Part shown: positions 8,478 to 17,190 of the stretch, piece after piece
Position numbering within the stretch: position 1 is the stretch's first letter
Layout of the letters: each line of letters opens with the position of its first letter
Assembly: GCA_026390575.1 (NCBI GenBank)
Contig: JAPLFR010000006.1
Location: 124,001-188,000, forward strand
Source: Ignavibacteriales bacterium
GTDB lineage: Bacteria > Bacteroidota > Ignavibacteria > UBA10030
Length of the DNA: 64,000 bases
Reading direction: 5' to 3'
Made by a program: the position numbers and the translations under genes
The notes under the pieces: generated by a model
Databases searched by the model: none
What the model was told of the DNA's origin: nothing
Seen by the model: the letters and a program-made list of their open reading frames with translations, nothing else

Positions 8478-8534
8478 GTGCAAGATTGAAGCTCTGCTTC
8501 ATAATAAATGTAGAATCTGAGTTTCCGTGACCAA

Positions 8535-8559
8535 CGCTCCCAAGCGGAGCTTGGGAGCG
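8535..8559. repeat. 25-bp palindrome (CGCTCCCAAGC core)
   Basis: An inverted repeat with 11-bp arms, CGCTCCCAAGC-GGA-GCTTGGGAGCG. It is the sister of 8455-8477: both have the form (T/C)CCCAA...TTGGGA. The 57 bp between them contain no gene. I recall paired elements like this being common intergenic repeats in environmental genomes. Confidence 0.7.
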
Positions 8560-8609
8560 AGAATAATGTTTATTGCATTCAGTTACACCAAAAAAGGATA
8601 TTATACTGC

Positions 8610-9122
8610 ATGACTGCAATTCCTTTTGATGTCAATAACGAAAAGCTTCGCGAGAAATTCTTTGATCAACTTTTCAACGAGTGTATTGCTTGTCTCGCTG
8701 AAAATACTCCGCCCCTCTGGGGCAAAATGACTCCGCAGAATATGGTTGAGCACCTCGTCTGGGCATTTGAATGCTCTACAGGTATCATCGAGCTTCCTTG
8801 TCGTACTCCGGAGATCCTGCTGGAGCGGGCAAAGAGATTCCTCCATGACAACAAGCAAACACCTCGTGAGTTTAAGAATCCCTTGCTCGGTGAGAATCCG
8901 CTCCCATTTCGATTCCCCACTTTCGCCGACGCGAAGAGTGCATTGCGCAAAGAGATCGCTCGCTTTGTCATTCATTTCCGGGAACAACCGGGTGCTATTC
9001 ATGTTCACCCCGTATTTGGGCCGCTCAACGCGGAGGAATGGCAACGAGCTCAATTCAAACACTGCTATCACCACTTGCTGCAATTCGGTCTTATCATCCA
9101 ATTGGAAACTGTTTTCTTATGA
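8610..9122 (+). CDS. DUF1569/DinB-like protein
   Basis: A 170-residue cytosolic protein resembling the DUF1569 branch of the DinB superfamily (four-helix bundle). The signature is WGKMTPQNMVEHLVWAFE near residue 40, whose His is a potential metal ligand, and a C-terminal HPVFGPLNAEEWQRAQFKHCYHHLLQFG carrying the second His cluster. The three His positions would fit a DinB-type metal site. The substrate is unknown, and thiol-transfer or hydrolase roles known in DinB relatives cannot be assigned here. A weak AAGGA lies 13 nt before the ATG. Single gene with palindromes upstream and a hairpin element directly downstream. Confidence 0.7.
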   Translation: MTAIPFDVNNEKLREKFFDQLFNECIACLAENTPPLWGKMTPQNMVEHLVWAFECSTGIIELPCRTPEILLERAKRFLHDNKQTPREFKNPLLGENPLPFRFPTFADAKSALRKEIARFVIHFREQPGAIHVHPVFGPLNAEEWQRAQFKHCYHHLLQFGLIIQLETVFL

Positions 9123-9128
9123 GCAGTT

Positions 9129-9188
9129 GAGTCCCCACCAAAAAGATGGCCAGCCGACTTATGTCTGGCGGGCGGGCAGGGACTCTAC
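9129..9188. repeat. GAGTCCC/GGGACTC hairpin element
   Basis: Outer arms GAGTCCC (9129-9135) and GGGACTC (9179-9185) enclose an inner palindromic segment (CCAGCCGACTTATGTCTGG) and GC-rich CGGGCGGGC. The inner part is nearly identical to 17103-17143 next to copA. It starts 6 bp after the DUF1569 stop and could terminate it. Confidence 0.65.
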
Positions 9189-9418
9189 ACCGAGCCACAT
9201 TCCTACAGCTTCCTGGATGAGAAATTTTTATCGGACGACAACGAGAGATTTGTTTTGTGACTGATGTTGCAGGTTAGGGAGAATTTTGCTAATTAAAATA
9301 GACTCAGTCTCCAGAATTTGCAATTACTGTATTGATGTTTGGGAAGAGTCCTCCCTTCAATACAACAAAATCCGTTCTTCATAAAACTGTTGTCGGCACT
9401 TTTCAAGGATCATTAATA

Positions 9419-12058
9419 ATGAATATTAAATTTGCCATTCCTTTTTCCTTCCTTTTATTATTCAACGACACTGTATTCTCGTTCAATCTGGGAAACACGG
9501 GTGATACAATACATACTCCTCTGAAAAAACCCTTACGAGTGTACAACGCGACACGTTTAACTACGGAAAAACCTGCGATAGACGGTGTGCTGGATGACGC
9601 CTGCTGGAAAACGGGAGAATGGGCCGGCGACTTTACGCAATGGGTACCTCGAGAAGGCGCAAAACCCTCGCAGCCTACACAAATAAAAATTCTCTACGAT
9701 GACAAAAATATTTATGTTGCCATTCGAGCGTTTGACAGTGAACCTGATAAGATTATCCGCAAAGCCGGAAGACGTGATGAATTAAATGGTGATATCGTAG
9801 GTATTAATTTCGACAGTTATCATGATCATCGTACCGGATTTGAATTTGATGTTACTTCCGCCGGCCAAAAAATTGATCTTATGTTAACAAACCCATCGAA
9901 TGCAGATTACAACTGGAACGCAGTGTGGTATGTGAAAACCGGTATGGAAGATTCTGCCTGGACAGCTGAATATGAAATTCCGTTAAGCCAATTGCGTTAC
10001 AGCAGCGACAGCGAACAGGTCTGGGGAATGCATTGCTGGCGATGGATAGACCGTTTGCAGGAAGAAAGCGATTGGGAAGTTCAATCATCGACTGGTCCGG
10101 GCATGCTGTATCAGTTTGGTGAATTACATGGAATTAAGGAGCTGCCGCAATCGCGGCGCATCGAAATAATGCCTTACGCACTTGGAAAACTCAAGACGTT
10201 TAAAAGTGAACCGGGAAATCCATTTGCAGATAAAGGAAGATCGTTATTTCGAAATCTCGGGCTTGATGCGAAAATAGGGTTATCAAGCAATTTCACCGCC
10301 GATCTTACAATAAACCCGGATTTTGGTCAAGTGGAATCCGATCCATCTGTTATGAACTTAACGGCGTTTGAAACTTTTTACGAAGAAAAGCGGCCGTTCT
10401 TCCTTGAAGGAAAAAATATTTTTAGTTTCGATGTTGATGATGCAAGCATTTTTTACAGCCGCCGGATAGGACATTCGCCGAACTACACACCTACATTAGG
10501 ATCAAATGAGTTCCTGGATTTTCCGGATAATACCACAATACTCAGTGCGGCAAAAGTAAGCGGAAAAACCTCAGACGGGCTCGCCGTCGGCATTTTACAA
10601 AGCTTAACGGCCAATGAACAGGCAAAAATAAACTCATCCGGTGAAGACAGGAATGTAGGCGTTGAACCACTGACAAATTATTTAATTGCACGTGTCCAGA
10701 AAGATTTTAGTGAAGGAAACACGATGCTCGGTGGAATATTGACTTCTACTAATCGCTTCATAAAAGATTCTCATCTCGAATTCATGAATCATAATGCTTA
10801 CACCGGCGGTATTGATTTGCTTCATTATTGGAACGATAAAGAATTCTTTATCGATGCGAAGCTTGTGGGCAGTACAATTAATGGAAGTACCGAAAGTATA
10901 CGGATACTGCAAAATTCATCAGCCCGGTATTACCAGCGTCCGGATGTTGATCATTTCAATTTCGATAGCACACGCACAGAGCTTTCAGGGTACGGCGGAA
11001 GAATCAGAATAGGAAAAGGAAGCATAGGTCTGTGGCGTTACTCAACCGGAATCCATTGGCGGTCACCTGGTCTTGATTTAAATGATATGGGTTATATGCA
11101 AACAACCGATATTGTTGAACAGGAAAACGCCATATCATATTTCGTTAATCAACCTGTATCGATTTTCAGAACGTACTCTATCGGCCTGGAACAATTCAAC
11201 AACTGGGATTATGGAATGAATCATTTATACTCTGGCGGCAAATTAAGCATCTATCTTGAATTCCTTAACAACTGGGCAATTTCAACATCGGCAAATTTTA
11301 CAGGACAGGCTTTAGATACACATATCCTGCGCGGCGGCAGCGCCATGCTGGTACCTGCAATTTGGTCTCATAGTTTTTATGTCAGGACAGATCCGTCGGA
11401 AAAAATATTTTTTGATTTCACCACCAACGCTTCCCTGTCAAACAATAAAAGTTCACAATATATTTTGATACAACCTGGAATATCTGTAATGCCAATTAAC
11501 ACACTGAAAATAACAATGAGTGTAAACTATTCAGACAATCTCAATAATTTGCAATATATCGACACAAAATCTGTCAATGGTGATAAAAAGTATATCCTTG
11601 GAAAAATCAAACAGCAAACTATAGGTGCGACTTTCAGAATTGATTACAACATTACTACAGAGTTATCAATTCAATATTACGGAAGCCCGTTCGCTACTGT
11701 GGGGAAATACTCTGATTTTAAATCCGTTACAAATCCAAAGGCAGCTGAATACAACGACAGGTATTCGATTCTCAATCCAGTATTCAATGGCAACAATTAC
11801 GAAATTTCAGAAAACAACATTGCACAAGTTAATTACTCTTTTGGCAATCCCGATTTCAATTTTTCCCAGTTGCGGTCCAATCTGGTATTGAGATGGGAAT
11901 ACCGTCCCGGCTCACAAATATACTTCGTATGGTCGCAGGATAGAACAAATTATATTATGCCAGGGAATACTTCAGTATATAATGCTGTGGGTGACTTAGG
12001 CAATGTATATCCCAATAATATTTTTCTCATAAAAATCAATTATTGGTTTTCAATTTAA
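9419..12058 (+). CDS. CBM9-like/DUF5916 outer-membrane beta-barrel protein
   Basis: A protein of about 879 residues with a signal peptide (MNIKFAIPFSFLLLFNDTVFS). Residues ~35-220 form a CBM9-like domain (AIDGVLDDACWKTGEW, ILYDDKNIYVAIRAFD, SWTAEYEIP-like segment). Residues ~250-879 form the DUF5916 region, which begins at TINPDFGQVESDPSVMN and FEKRPFFLEGKNIF-like text, continues in alternating polar and aromatic strands, and ends in FLIKINYWFSI with a C-terminal aromatic, typical of an outer-membrane barrel. The frame opens at 9332, but ATG 9419 gives the signal peptide and has AAGGA upstream. These proteins are often linked to carbohydrate or polymer handling, but the substrate is unknown and no susC/susD-like pair is nearby. 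A transport role is inferred only from the barrel. Confidence 0.85.
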   Translation: MNIKFAIPFSFLLLFNDTVFSFNLGNTGDTIHTPLKKPLRVYNATRLTTEKPAIDGVLDDACWKTGEWAGDFTQWVPREGAKPSQPTQIKILYDDKNIYVAIRAFDSEPDKIIRKAGRRDELNGDIVGINFDSYHDHRTGFEFDVTSAGQKIDLMLTNPSNADYNWNAVWYVKTGMEDSAWTAEYEIPLSQLRYSSDSEQVWGMHCWRWIDRLQEESDWEVQSSTGPGMLYQFGELHGIKELPQSRRIEIMPYALGKLKTFKSEPGNPFADKGRSLFRNLGLDAKIGLSSNFTADLTINPDFGQVESDPSVMNLTAFETFYEEKRPFFLEGKNIFSFDVDDASIFYSRRIGHSPNYTPTLGSNEFLDFPDNTTILSAAKVSGKTSDGLAVGILQSLTANEQAKINSSGEDRNVGVEPLTNYLIARVQKDFSEGNTMLGGILTSTNRFIKDSHLEFMNHNAYTGGIDLLHYWNDKEFFIDAKLVGSTINGSTESIRILQNSSARYYQRPDVDHFNFDSTRTELSGYGGRIRIGKGSIGLWRYSTGIHWRSPGLDLNDMGYMQTTDIVEQENAISYFVNQPVSIFRTYSIGLEQFNNWDYGMNHLYSGGKLSIYLEFLNNWAISTSANFTGQALDTHILRGGSAMLVPAIWSHSFYVRTDPSEKIFFDFTTNASLSNNKSSQYILIQPGISVMPINTLKITMSVNYSDNLNNLQYIDTKSVNGDKKYILGKIKQQTIGATFRIDYNITTELSIQYYGSPFATVGKYSDFKSVTNPKAAEYNDRYSILNPVFNGNNYEISENNIAQVNYSFGNPDFNFSQLRSNLVLRWEYRPGSQIYFVWSQDRTNYIMPGNTSVYNAVGDLGNVYPNNIFLIKINYWFSI

Positions 12059-12137
12059 AGAAGTATAAGCAATGCTGTACTGTTTTTTGGAAAAGAAGAT
12101 AGGGACTCTTCCAAACTTTCAGGCGGGCGAAAGAAAT

Positions 12138-12296
12138 CGACGCTCACGAAACTCAAAGCCATTGCTCCGGTAGAGTCCCCGCCACACAACTGGCGGGCAA
12201 GCTGCTCAGCCGGAGGCATAAAACAAAATCACACGAAGTGTGATACAATATTGTTGTGACAGTCTAATAAATGTCCGACTGCGAGTCGGACGCTAC
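12138..12296. repeat. TAGAGTCC element with copA 3'-end fragment
   Basis: Positions 12138-12170 read on the minus strand encode GAMALSFVSV, matching [10 protein letters not shown] of copA; the rest of the tail is missing. At 12171 it switches to TAGAGTCCCCGCC, followed by hairpin-rich sequence and the closing palindrome GTCCGACTGCGAGTCGGAC with GCTAC at 12272-12295. This fills most of the 421-bp gap before the aldo/keto reductase. Confidence 0.7.
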
Positions 12297-12479
12297 GGCA
12301 ATGCCTTCATCTGCCTATACCAGCAAATGTCAAACAATCCAACCTTGACTTTGACACTTAGAAATTTAATATTACCAACGGTGTTAATTTGCTTATAATA
12401 CCACATAACGACGACGCTGCATGCGTTGGGTGATTCGATATGAAGAAATTATTGGAACACAAAAACTAAGGATAAAAGT

Positions 12480-13472
12480 ATGTCAAAGATTAATGTGCGT
12501 CAATTGGGAAGGTCAGGCATCATCGTCAGCCCAATGGGACTTGGTTGTTGGGCTATTGGCGGTCCATTCTGGTTGGATGAAACACCTCTTGGCTGGGGCG
12601 AAGTGGATGACGCGGAGTCAATCCGTGCAATTCATACCGCTCTGGATGCGGGCATAACTCTCTTCGATACCGCGAACGTCTATGGAGCCGGACACAGTGA
12701 ACAGGTTTTGGCGCGTGCACTTGCCGGAAATCGTTCGCGTGTTGTCATTGCAACAAAGTTCAACTCTGTTTTCAACGAAACCACTCGTCAGGTAACAGGA
12801 AGCGATTCATCCCCCGCCGGTATCTGCACCGCATGCAACGAATCTTTGCGACGTCTGAACACAGACTACATCGATCTGTATCAGTTTCATGATAACGGCT
12901 TTCCAGCCGAGAAGGCAGAACCAGTACGTGAGACGCTCGAAGCACTGGTGATGGAGGGAAAAATCCGCGCATATGGTTGGAGCACTGACTTTCTCAAGAG
13001 TGCAGAAGTATTTGCGCAAGGGCCAAAATGTGCGGCCATTCAATTGCAGCTGAATGTTCTGGATGTAAACCCGGCGGTTATTGCTCTGTGTGAAAAATAT
13101 AATTTAGCGGCTCTGAATCGCGGCCCGCTGGCAATGGGACTCTTAACCGATAAATATACGATAGAAACAAAACCTTCTATCGATGATGTGCGTGGAATAA
13201 AAAGTCCGGAGTGGATGAAATATTTTAAAGATGGAAAGCCAAACCCTGAATGGGTGAGAAAACGAAATACTATTCGCGAAATACTGACGAGTGAAGGACG
13301 CACGGTAGCACAGGGTGCTCTAGCTTGGCTTTGGGCATTCAGTGAAAAGACCCTCCCGATACCGGGTTTTCGAACAGTTGCACAAGTAAAAGAAAATGTC
13401 GGAGCTATGCAGTTCGGTCCGCTTACTAAGAAACAAATGAGCGAGATTGATATGCTGCTTGAGAGAACATAA
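12480..13472 (+). CDS. Aldo/keto reductase
   Basis: A 330-residue cytosolic TIM-barrel oxidoreductase. The AKR catalytic tetrad is complete: D63 and Y68 (LFDTANVYG), K93 (ATKF) and H137 (YQFHD). The C-terminal NADPH-binding signature is present as PIPGFRTVAQVKENVGA. Length and order fit the broad AKR family acting on aldehydes or ketones; no specific substrate can be named. The start is backed by AAGGAT 7-8 nt upstream. It stands alone, with repeat elements both upstream (12138-12296) and downstream (13489-13687). Confidence 0.9.
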   Translation: MSKINVRQLGRSGIIVSPMGLGCWAIGGPFWLDETPLGWGEVDDAESIRAIHTALDAGITLFDTANVYGAGHSEQVLARALAGNRSRVVIATKFNSVFNETTRQVTGSDSSPAGICTACNESLRRLNTDYIDLYQFHDNGFPAEKAEPVRETLEALVMEGKIRAYGWSTDFLKSAEVFAQGPKCAAIQLQLNVLDVNPAVIALCEKYNLAALNRGPLAMGLLTDKYTIETKPSIDDVRGIKSPEWMKYFKDGKPNPEWVRKRNTIREILTSEGRTVAQGALAWLWAFSEKTLPIPGFRTVAQVKENVGAMQFGPLTKKQMSEIDMLLERT

Positions 13473-13488
13473 CAATCTAAAGAAATTC

Positions 13489-13687
13489 TAGATTCTCACT
13501 CCTCTTAACCTCAGCGAGTTCGTCACCACAGTTACGGAACTCAACGCTATTGCTTGGTAGAGTCCCCGCCTAGCAACTGGCGGGTAAACTGCTCGCAGCA
13601 GGACGAAATGAAATCACGCTAATCCTGTAAATGTCTGACAACGTGTCCGCCACAAGATGAATCACGGCGGATAAATCGGACGCTACG
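13489..13687. repeat. TAGAGTCC element with the best-preserved copA 3'-end fragment
   Basis: The minus strand of 13489-13556 encodes [21 protein letters not shown] followed by TAG, nearly the last 21 residues of CopA with its stop. At 13557 it joins TAGAGTCCCCGCC, then an ACTGGCGGGTAAACTGCTCGC stretch with AGCAGGACG, AAATGAAATC and a final CGGACGCTAC. It begins 17 bp after the aldo/keto reductase stop. The remaining ~215 bp to the next gene hold nothing I recognise. Confidence 0.8.
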
Positions 13688-13902
13688 ATTGCATTCCGCT
13701 CACAAAAGGCTTAATCCCATTATCATCCCTTTGCTCTATTACACTTTGTAAATTTCTTTGGTACCCTTTATGAGGAATAATAGCCATCGGACAATGATCC
13801 GGCATTATCCCGTCATTCCGGTCGTCTCTTCCAATCCGAATAAGAGTTGAAAGGTTCGCGGAATGGCATACGTTCACTAATCGCCATGAAAGGACGATCA
13901 CT

Positions 13903-14376
13903 ATGAAACAATCGAAGCTCATGTTCCTGCTTTGTGCTCTGGTCTTCGCTGGCATAGCAGTTTCCTCCCTCAACTGCATGTTCCCTAGTACTATGAGTGG
14001 AAGAGTCGGTGTGAATATCTACGATCAGCCTGTTTGGGGACCTGAAGGGTATGACTACGCTGAATACTATTACATTCCTGAAATAGACTCCTATTACTCT
14101 GTCTCCGAACATCAATATATCTATAGAGACGGATCAACATGGAGACACAGCGCAATGCTGCCTAATACGTACAGCGGATATGATCCATACCATTCATATA
14201 AAGTTGTCATCAATGGAAGTGCTCCGTATGAGAACCACGAGATCCATCAGGCCAAATATGGGACGTACAGAGGTAATAGGAATCAGCCGGTAATTCGAGA
14301 CAGCAAAGATCCCAAATACTGGGAAATCAAAGATCATCCCCAGCACGATAACTGGGTAAAACAACAACAGCATTGA
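13903..14376 (+). CDS. Exported hypothetical protein, Tyr-rich
   Basis: A 157-residue protein with an N-terminal export signal (LMFLLCALVFAGIAVSS). A Cys follows at SLNC, but the lipobox is poor because Asn precedes the Cys. The mature part is rich in Tyr, Trp, His and Gly: VWGPEGYDYAEYYYIPEID, YYSVSEHQYIYRDGSTWRHSAMLP, then YSGYDPYHSYKVVINGSAPY. I recall this YYYLPD...YDGG.W...LP...GYD..YKVV pattern from uncharacterised Bacteroidota secreted proteins; no function is known. A good AAAGGA site precedes the ATG. The gene is monocistronic; a palindrome array follows. Confidence 0.75.
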   Translation: MKQSKLMFLLCALVFAGIAVSSLNCMFPSTMSGRVGVNIYDQPVWGPEGYDYAEYYYIPEIDSYYSVSEHQYIYRDGSTWRHSAMLPNTYSGYDPYHSYKVVINGSAPYENHEIHQAKYGTYRGNRNQPVIRDSKDPKYWEIKDHPQHDNWVKQQQH

Positions 14377-14583
14377 CCCTCATTCGAGTGAGTGTGCAAG
14401 CATGGATCTATGAAGGTTCGGTCGGTCCATAGCAATAATTGAGATCGGCAGACTCTGCAAAGACACATTCCTGCAAAAGAATAGAAGAAAGCGGCAGATA
14501 AAAAAGAATCTGCTGCTTAGCACATTTCGGCCGCCTGAAGGTGATGTACTGTTGTCATGGTTTTCATCGAACTCCCGCTAGTG

Positions 14584-14898
14584 GAACTCCGATGGAGTTC
14601 TGAATTAATTTTTTACAGAATTATAAACGTATAATCCCTGCCTGCGACAGGCAGGCCTACGGGATTGGTAGGAAACATGGGTTTTCGGAAAAACTCCGAA
14701 GGAGTCTCAAGTTTGTAATTAAAGTCAAAATAAATGTGGAACTCCTCTGGAGTTCTAAATTCTTTTTATTACTAAAATCTATAAACATTTAATCCCTAAC
14801 GGGATTATTTAGATGAATTGTATCATTGGATAGACTCCGAAGGAGTCTCACGCTTGTAACAAGAATCAAGGCAGGGAAGGAAAACTCCGCATGGAGTT
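14584..14898. repeat. Array of short palindromes of the ACTCC..GGAGT type
   Basis: Five short inverted repeats at 14584-14600, 14693-14705, 14739-14755, 14833-14847 and 14883-14898, all variants of (GA)ACTCC-NNN-GGAGT(TC). Odd-numbered ones are 155 and 144 bp apart, so the region is about two tandem units. Each unit also contains a TTATAAACGT/CTATAAACAT segment and an ATCCC...GGGAT inverted repeat (at ~14633 with an extra GCCTGC/GCAGGC hairpin, and at ~14792). The 579-bp gap holds no credible gene. Confidence 0.75.
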
Positions 14899-14955
14899 CA
14901 ACGTTCATGACCGAAACCATGTCTCTATGAAAAAGTGCGCTAGGTAGCTACCAAA

Positions 14956-15426
14956 ATGATAGATATATCCAAAGTGACCGATTATTTATTCGTGGGCTCG
15001 AAAGTCGGGAAAGAACATGCCGATGAACTGAAGGTGCTCAATTTTAATCTGATTATTTCCATGATCGGACAAATGCCGCCCGACGAAATCTATACTCTTC
15101 CTCCCTTTAAAACCCTATGGATCAAAACGTACGATACATTTTTTACACCCATCACAATCAAGAAATTGCTGGCGGGGGTTGAGGCAGCCATGCCTATTAT
15201 TCAAAACAAAGGAAAGGTTTTAGTTTTTTGCATGCAAGGCAAACGTCGAAGCGTTGCTATGGCCGCCGCCATTCTTATCAGTATGGGACATACCGGCGAA
15301 CAGGCCATCGACTTATTGACCACTGCCCGCACGGTAGCTGATCCAAGAAGGTGGTATATCCATAGACAAATCAAAGCGTTTGAAAAATATTGGCGGAAAA
15401 AAGAATTGTCATGGAAAAAAAAATAA
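14956..15426 (+). CDS. Dual-specificity/tyrosine phosphatase family protein
   Basis: A 156-residue cytosolic protein with the Cys-based phosphatase loop FCMQGKRRS (C92 to R98, CX5R, then S99). The His that usually precedes the Cys is Phe here. D60 (KTYDTFF) is a candidate general acid. The N-terminal VTDYLFVGS and overall size match bacterial dual-specificity phosphatases. The next gene starts inside its 3' end (16-nt overlap), and that gene overlaps the following PAP2 gene, so the three are probably translated together. Given those neighbours, a lipid-phosphate or phospho-intermediate substrate is plausible, but protein phosphotyrosine cannot be excluded. Confidence 0.8.
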   Translation: MIDISKVTDYLFVGSKVGKEHADELKVLNFNLIISMIGQMPPDEIYTLPPFKTLWIKTYDTFFTPITIKKLLAGVEAAMPIIQNKGKVLVFCMQGKRRSVAMAAAILISMGHTGEQAIDLLTTARTVADPRRWYIHRQIKAFEKYWRKKELSWKKK

Positions 15427-16328
15427 AAAATATCCACATCATTATTAATCCCGCCGCCGGAGAAGAAGAAGCTATCCTGCCTTTTATCAATGCTTCCATG
15501 AAAGAAGCCGGCATTACGTGGGAAGCATTCATTACCCACGAGGCAGGCGATGGGATTAAGTTTGCAAAGGCTGCCGTCAAAGAAGGAGTCGATGCTCTCG
15601 CTGTGTACGGCGGAGACGGCACACTCATGGAAGCAATCAGCGGCCTGATTGGATCGGAAATTCCTTTGATTATTCTGCCCGGTGGGTCCGCAAATGTCAC
15701 CGCCACAGGACTTGGCATACCCAAAGATTTTAAAGAAGTCTGCACGCTCCTCGGCCACGGCCATTTAGAGATAAAAACCATTGATGTGGGACAGTTCGAT
15801 ACGCGTTATTTTCTTACAGCGATAAGCCTTGGTTTTGGAGCGGATTTGGTTAAGGGTGCGGATCGTAAGTCTAAAAATAAGTTTGGCATACTCGCCTATT
15901 TTCTATCGGCGGTCGCGGCATTAAAGATAACTAAAAAAGTCGTCTACCATCTGAAAATCGATGGACAAGAATATAAACTTAAAGGTTTCACCTGTATTAT
16001 TGCGAATGTAGGGAATCTCGGGTTTACTAAAATCTCTTTGGATAAGCATATAGATATCAGCGATGGATTCCTGGATGTTGTTGTCTTGCGAAAAGTGAAT
16101 TTTAGTCTGTTGAAGCATATAGTAGTCACTTTACTGAAACGGGAACGTCCGCACAATTTGAAATTAGTGAAACATTGGCATGGCAAAGAGATCGGTGTTT
16201 CCTCGACCCCCCAGCAAACCATTCAATGTGACGGCGAGGTAATAGAAAAAATGCCTCTGCATATCAAGATCATTCCGGGAGCGATTAAGGTTTTGGTTCC
16301 CAAAGAAAAGAGCAACGTCATTGAATAA
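15411..16328 (+). CDS. Diacylglycerol kinase-family (DgkB/YegS-type) lipid kinase
   Basis: A 305-residue cytosolic lipid kinase. It shows the family's NPAAG near residue 13 and the nucleotide-binding GGDGT at 67-71, followed by LIILPGGSANVTATGLGIP, which is the typical GT(G)N.FA-like region with Ser-Ala in place of Thr/Gly. The C-terminal domain has the expected FGADLVKGADR and DGFLDVVVLRK segments. The reaction is ATP-dependent phosphorylation of diacylglycerol or a similar lipid alcohol. ATG at 15411 is preferred over an in-frame TTG at 15390. It lies between a phosphatase and a PAP2 enzyme, with overlapping ends on both sides. Confidence 0.85.
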   Translation: MEKKIKNIHIIINPAAGEEEAILPFINASMKEAGITWEAFITHEAGDGIKFAKAAVKEGVDALAVYGGDGTLMEAISGLIGSEIPLIILPGGSANVTATGLGIPKDFKEVCTLLGHGHLEIKTIDVGQFDTRYFLTAISLGFGADLVKGADRKSKNKFGILAYFLSAVAALKITKKVVYHLKIDGQEYKLKGFTCIIANVGNLGFTKISLDKHIDISDGFLDVVVLRKVNFSLLKHIVVTLLKRERPHNLKLVKHWHGKEIGVSSTPQQTIQCDGEVIEKMPLHIKIIPGAIKVLVPKEKSNVIE

Positions 16329-16953
16329 ACGTCTGTTGGTTTTTTATGCCTTAGTGGTAGTGAGCATTATTGGATTGATTATTTTTGTAGAGAATCATCC
16401 AATATCCCACTTTGACCTCCATATGACCCAAGAAATTCAGGAACAAAGGGCATGGGATATTACACTTCCGATGAAATTCGTCAGTGTTTTTGGCGATGCT
16501 GTCGTTGCGCCTGTTTCGATCGTCATTGCTTCATTTTTTTTCTTTCTCGCTTATCGCCGGCGGGAGGCGTACTTTACTCTCGCGGTCATTCTCCCCGATC
16601 TCTTCAATATGTTGATCAAGATATTCATCCATCGCCCCCGGCCAACATTAGAAAACGCTAAAATATTCTTAAGTTTCAACCAATCGAGTTTCCCCAGCGG
16701 GCATGTTGTTCATTATGTCGTATTTTTTGGTTTTCTCTTAACGGTGATGATCGTGGACAAAAATATTTCTTTATTTTGGAAAATTTTTATCGGCTTTCTT
16801 TCTGCCTTCCTCATCATCACCGTCTCAATCTCCCGGATTTATCTTGGCGCCCATTGGGCCACGGATGTGATAGGGGGATATTTATTCGGCTTTGTTTACC
16901 TCGGAATCATCCTTAAATATTATTTTAAATATTCCATGTTTAAACGTCCTTAA
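16321..16953 (+). CDS. PAP2-family membrane phosphatase
   Basis: A 210-residue integral membrane protein with about five or six helices. The three PAP2 motifs are intact: KIFIHRPRP, FPSGH, and SRIYLGAHWATDV. It would dephosphorylate phosphatidate, lipid pyrophosphates or undecaprenyl pyrophosphate at the membrane face. The start is TTG at 16321, overlapping the kinase gene by 8 nt; this suggests translational coupling. With the lipid kinase upstream, one enzyme would phosphorylate and the other dephosphorylate related lipid intermediates. That pairing is inference from gene order. Confidence 0.85.
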   Translation: MNKRLLVFYALVVVSIIGLIIFVENHPISHFDLHMTQEIQEQRAWDITLPMKFVSVFGDAVVAPVSIVIASFFFFLAYRRREAYFTLAVILPDLFNMLIKIFIHRPRPTLENAKIFLSFNQSSFPSGHVVHYVVFFGFLLTVMIVDKNISLFWKIFIGFLSAFLIITVSISRIYLGAHWATDVIGGYLFGFVYLGIILKYYFKYSMFKRP

Positions 16954-17023
16954 GGAACATAATTTTCGATATCTAGACAATATCCAGGGATTCAATACTC
17001 ACAAAAATAATCTGACCAACGGA

Positions 17024-17163
17024 CAGTTTCACTCTTCGTAGCCTCAGCGAGTTTGTCACTACACTTAGGGAGCTCAAAACCGTGGTTCTGTAGAGTCCCC
17101 GCCAAAAAGATGGCCAGCCCGACTTATGTCTGGCGGGCGGGCAGGCTGCTCGTAGCAGGACGA
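17024..17163. repeat. TAGAGTCC element immediately downstream of copA
   Basis: The minus strand of 17024-17078 encodes [20 protein letters not shown], a second copy of the CopA C-terminus only ~110 bp beyond the real one. It switches to TAGAGTCCCCGCC at 17091, followed by the hairpin-forming CCAGCCCGACTTATGTCTGG and GCTGCTCGTAGCAGGACG. The rest of the 16954-17190 spacer holds nothing else I recognise. The hairpins could terminate copA. Confidence 0.8.
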
Positions 17164-17190
17164 ATGCAGAAAATAAAAGATTAGATCAAT

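Noticed and set aside
14584-14898. CRISPR array
   Set aside because: The repeats are only 13-17 bp palindromes with long, unequal intervals that share sequence themselves; no cas genes are present.
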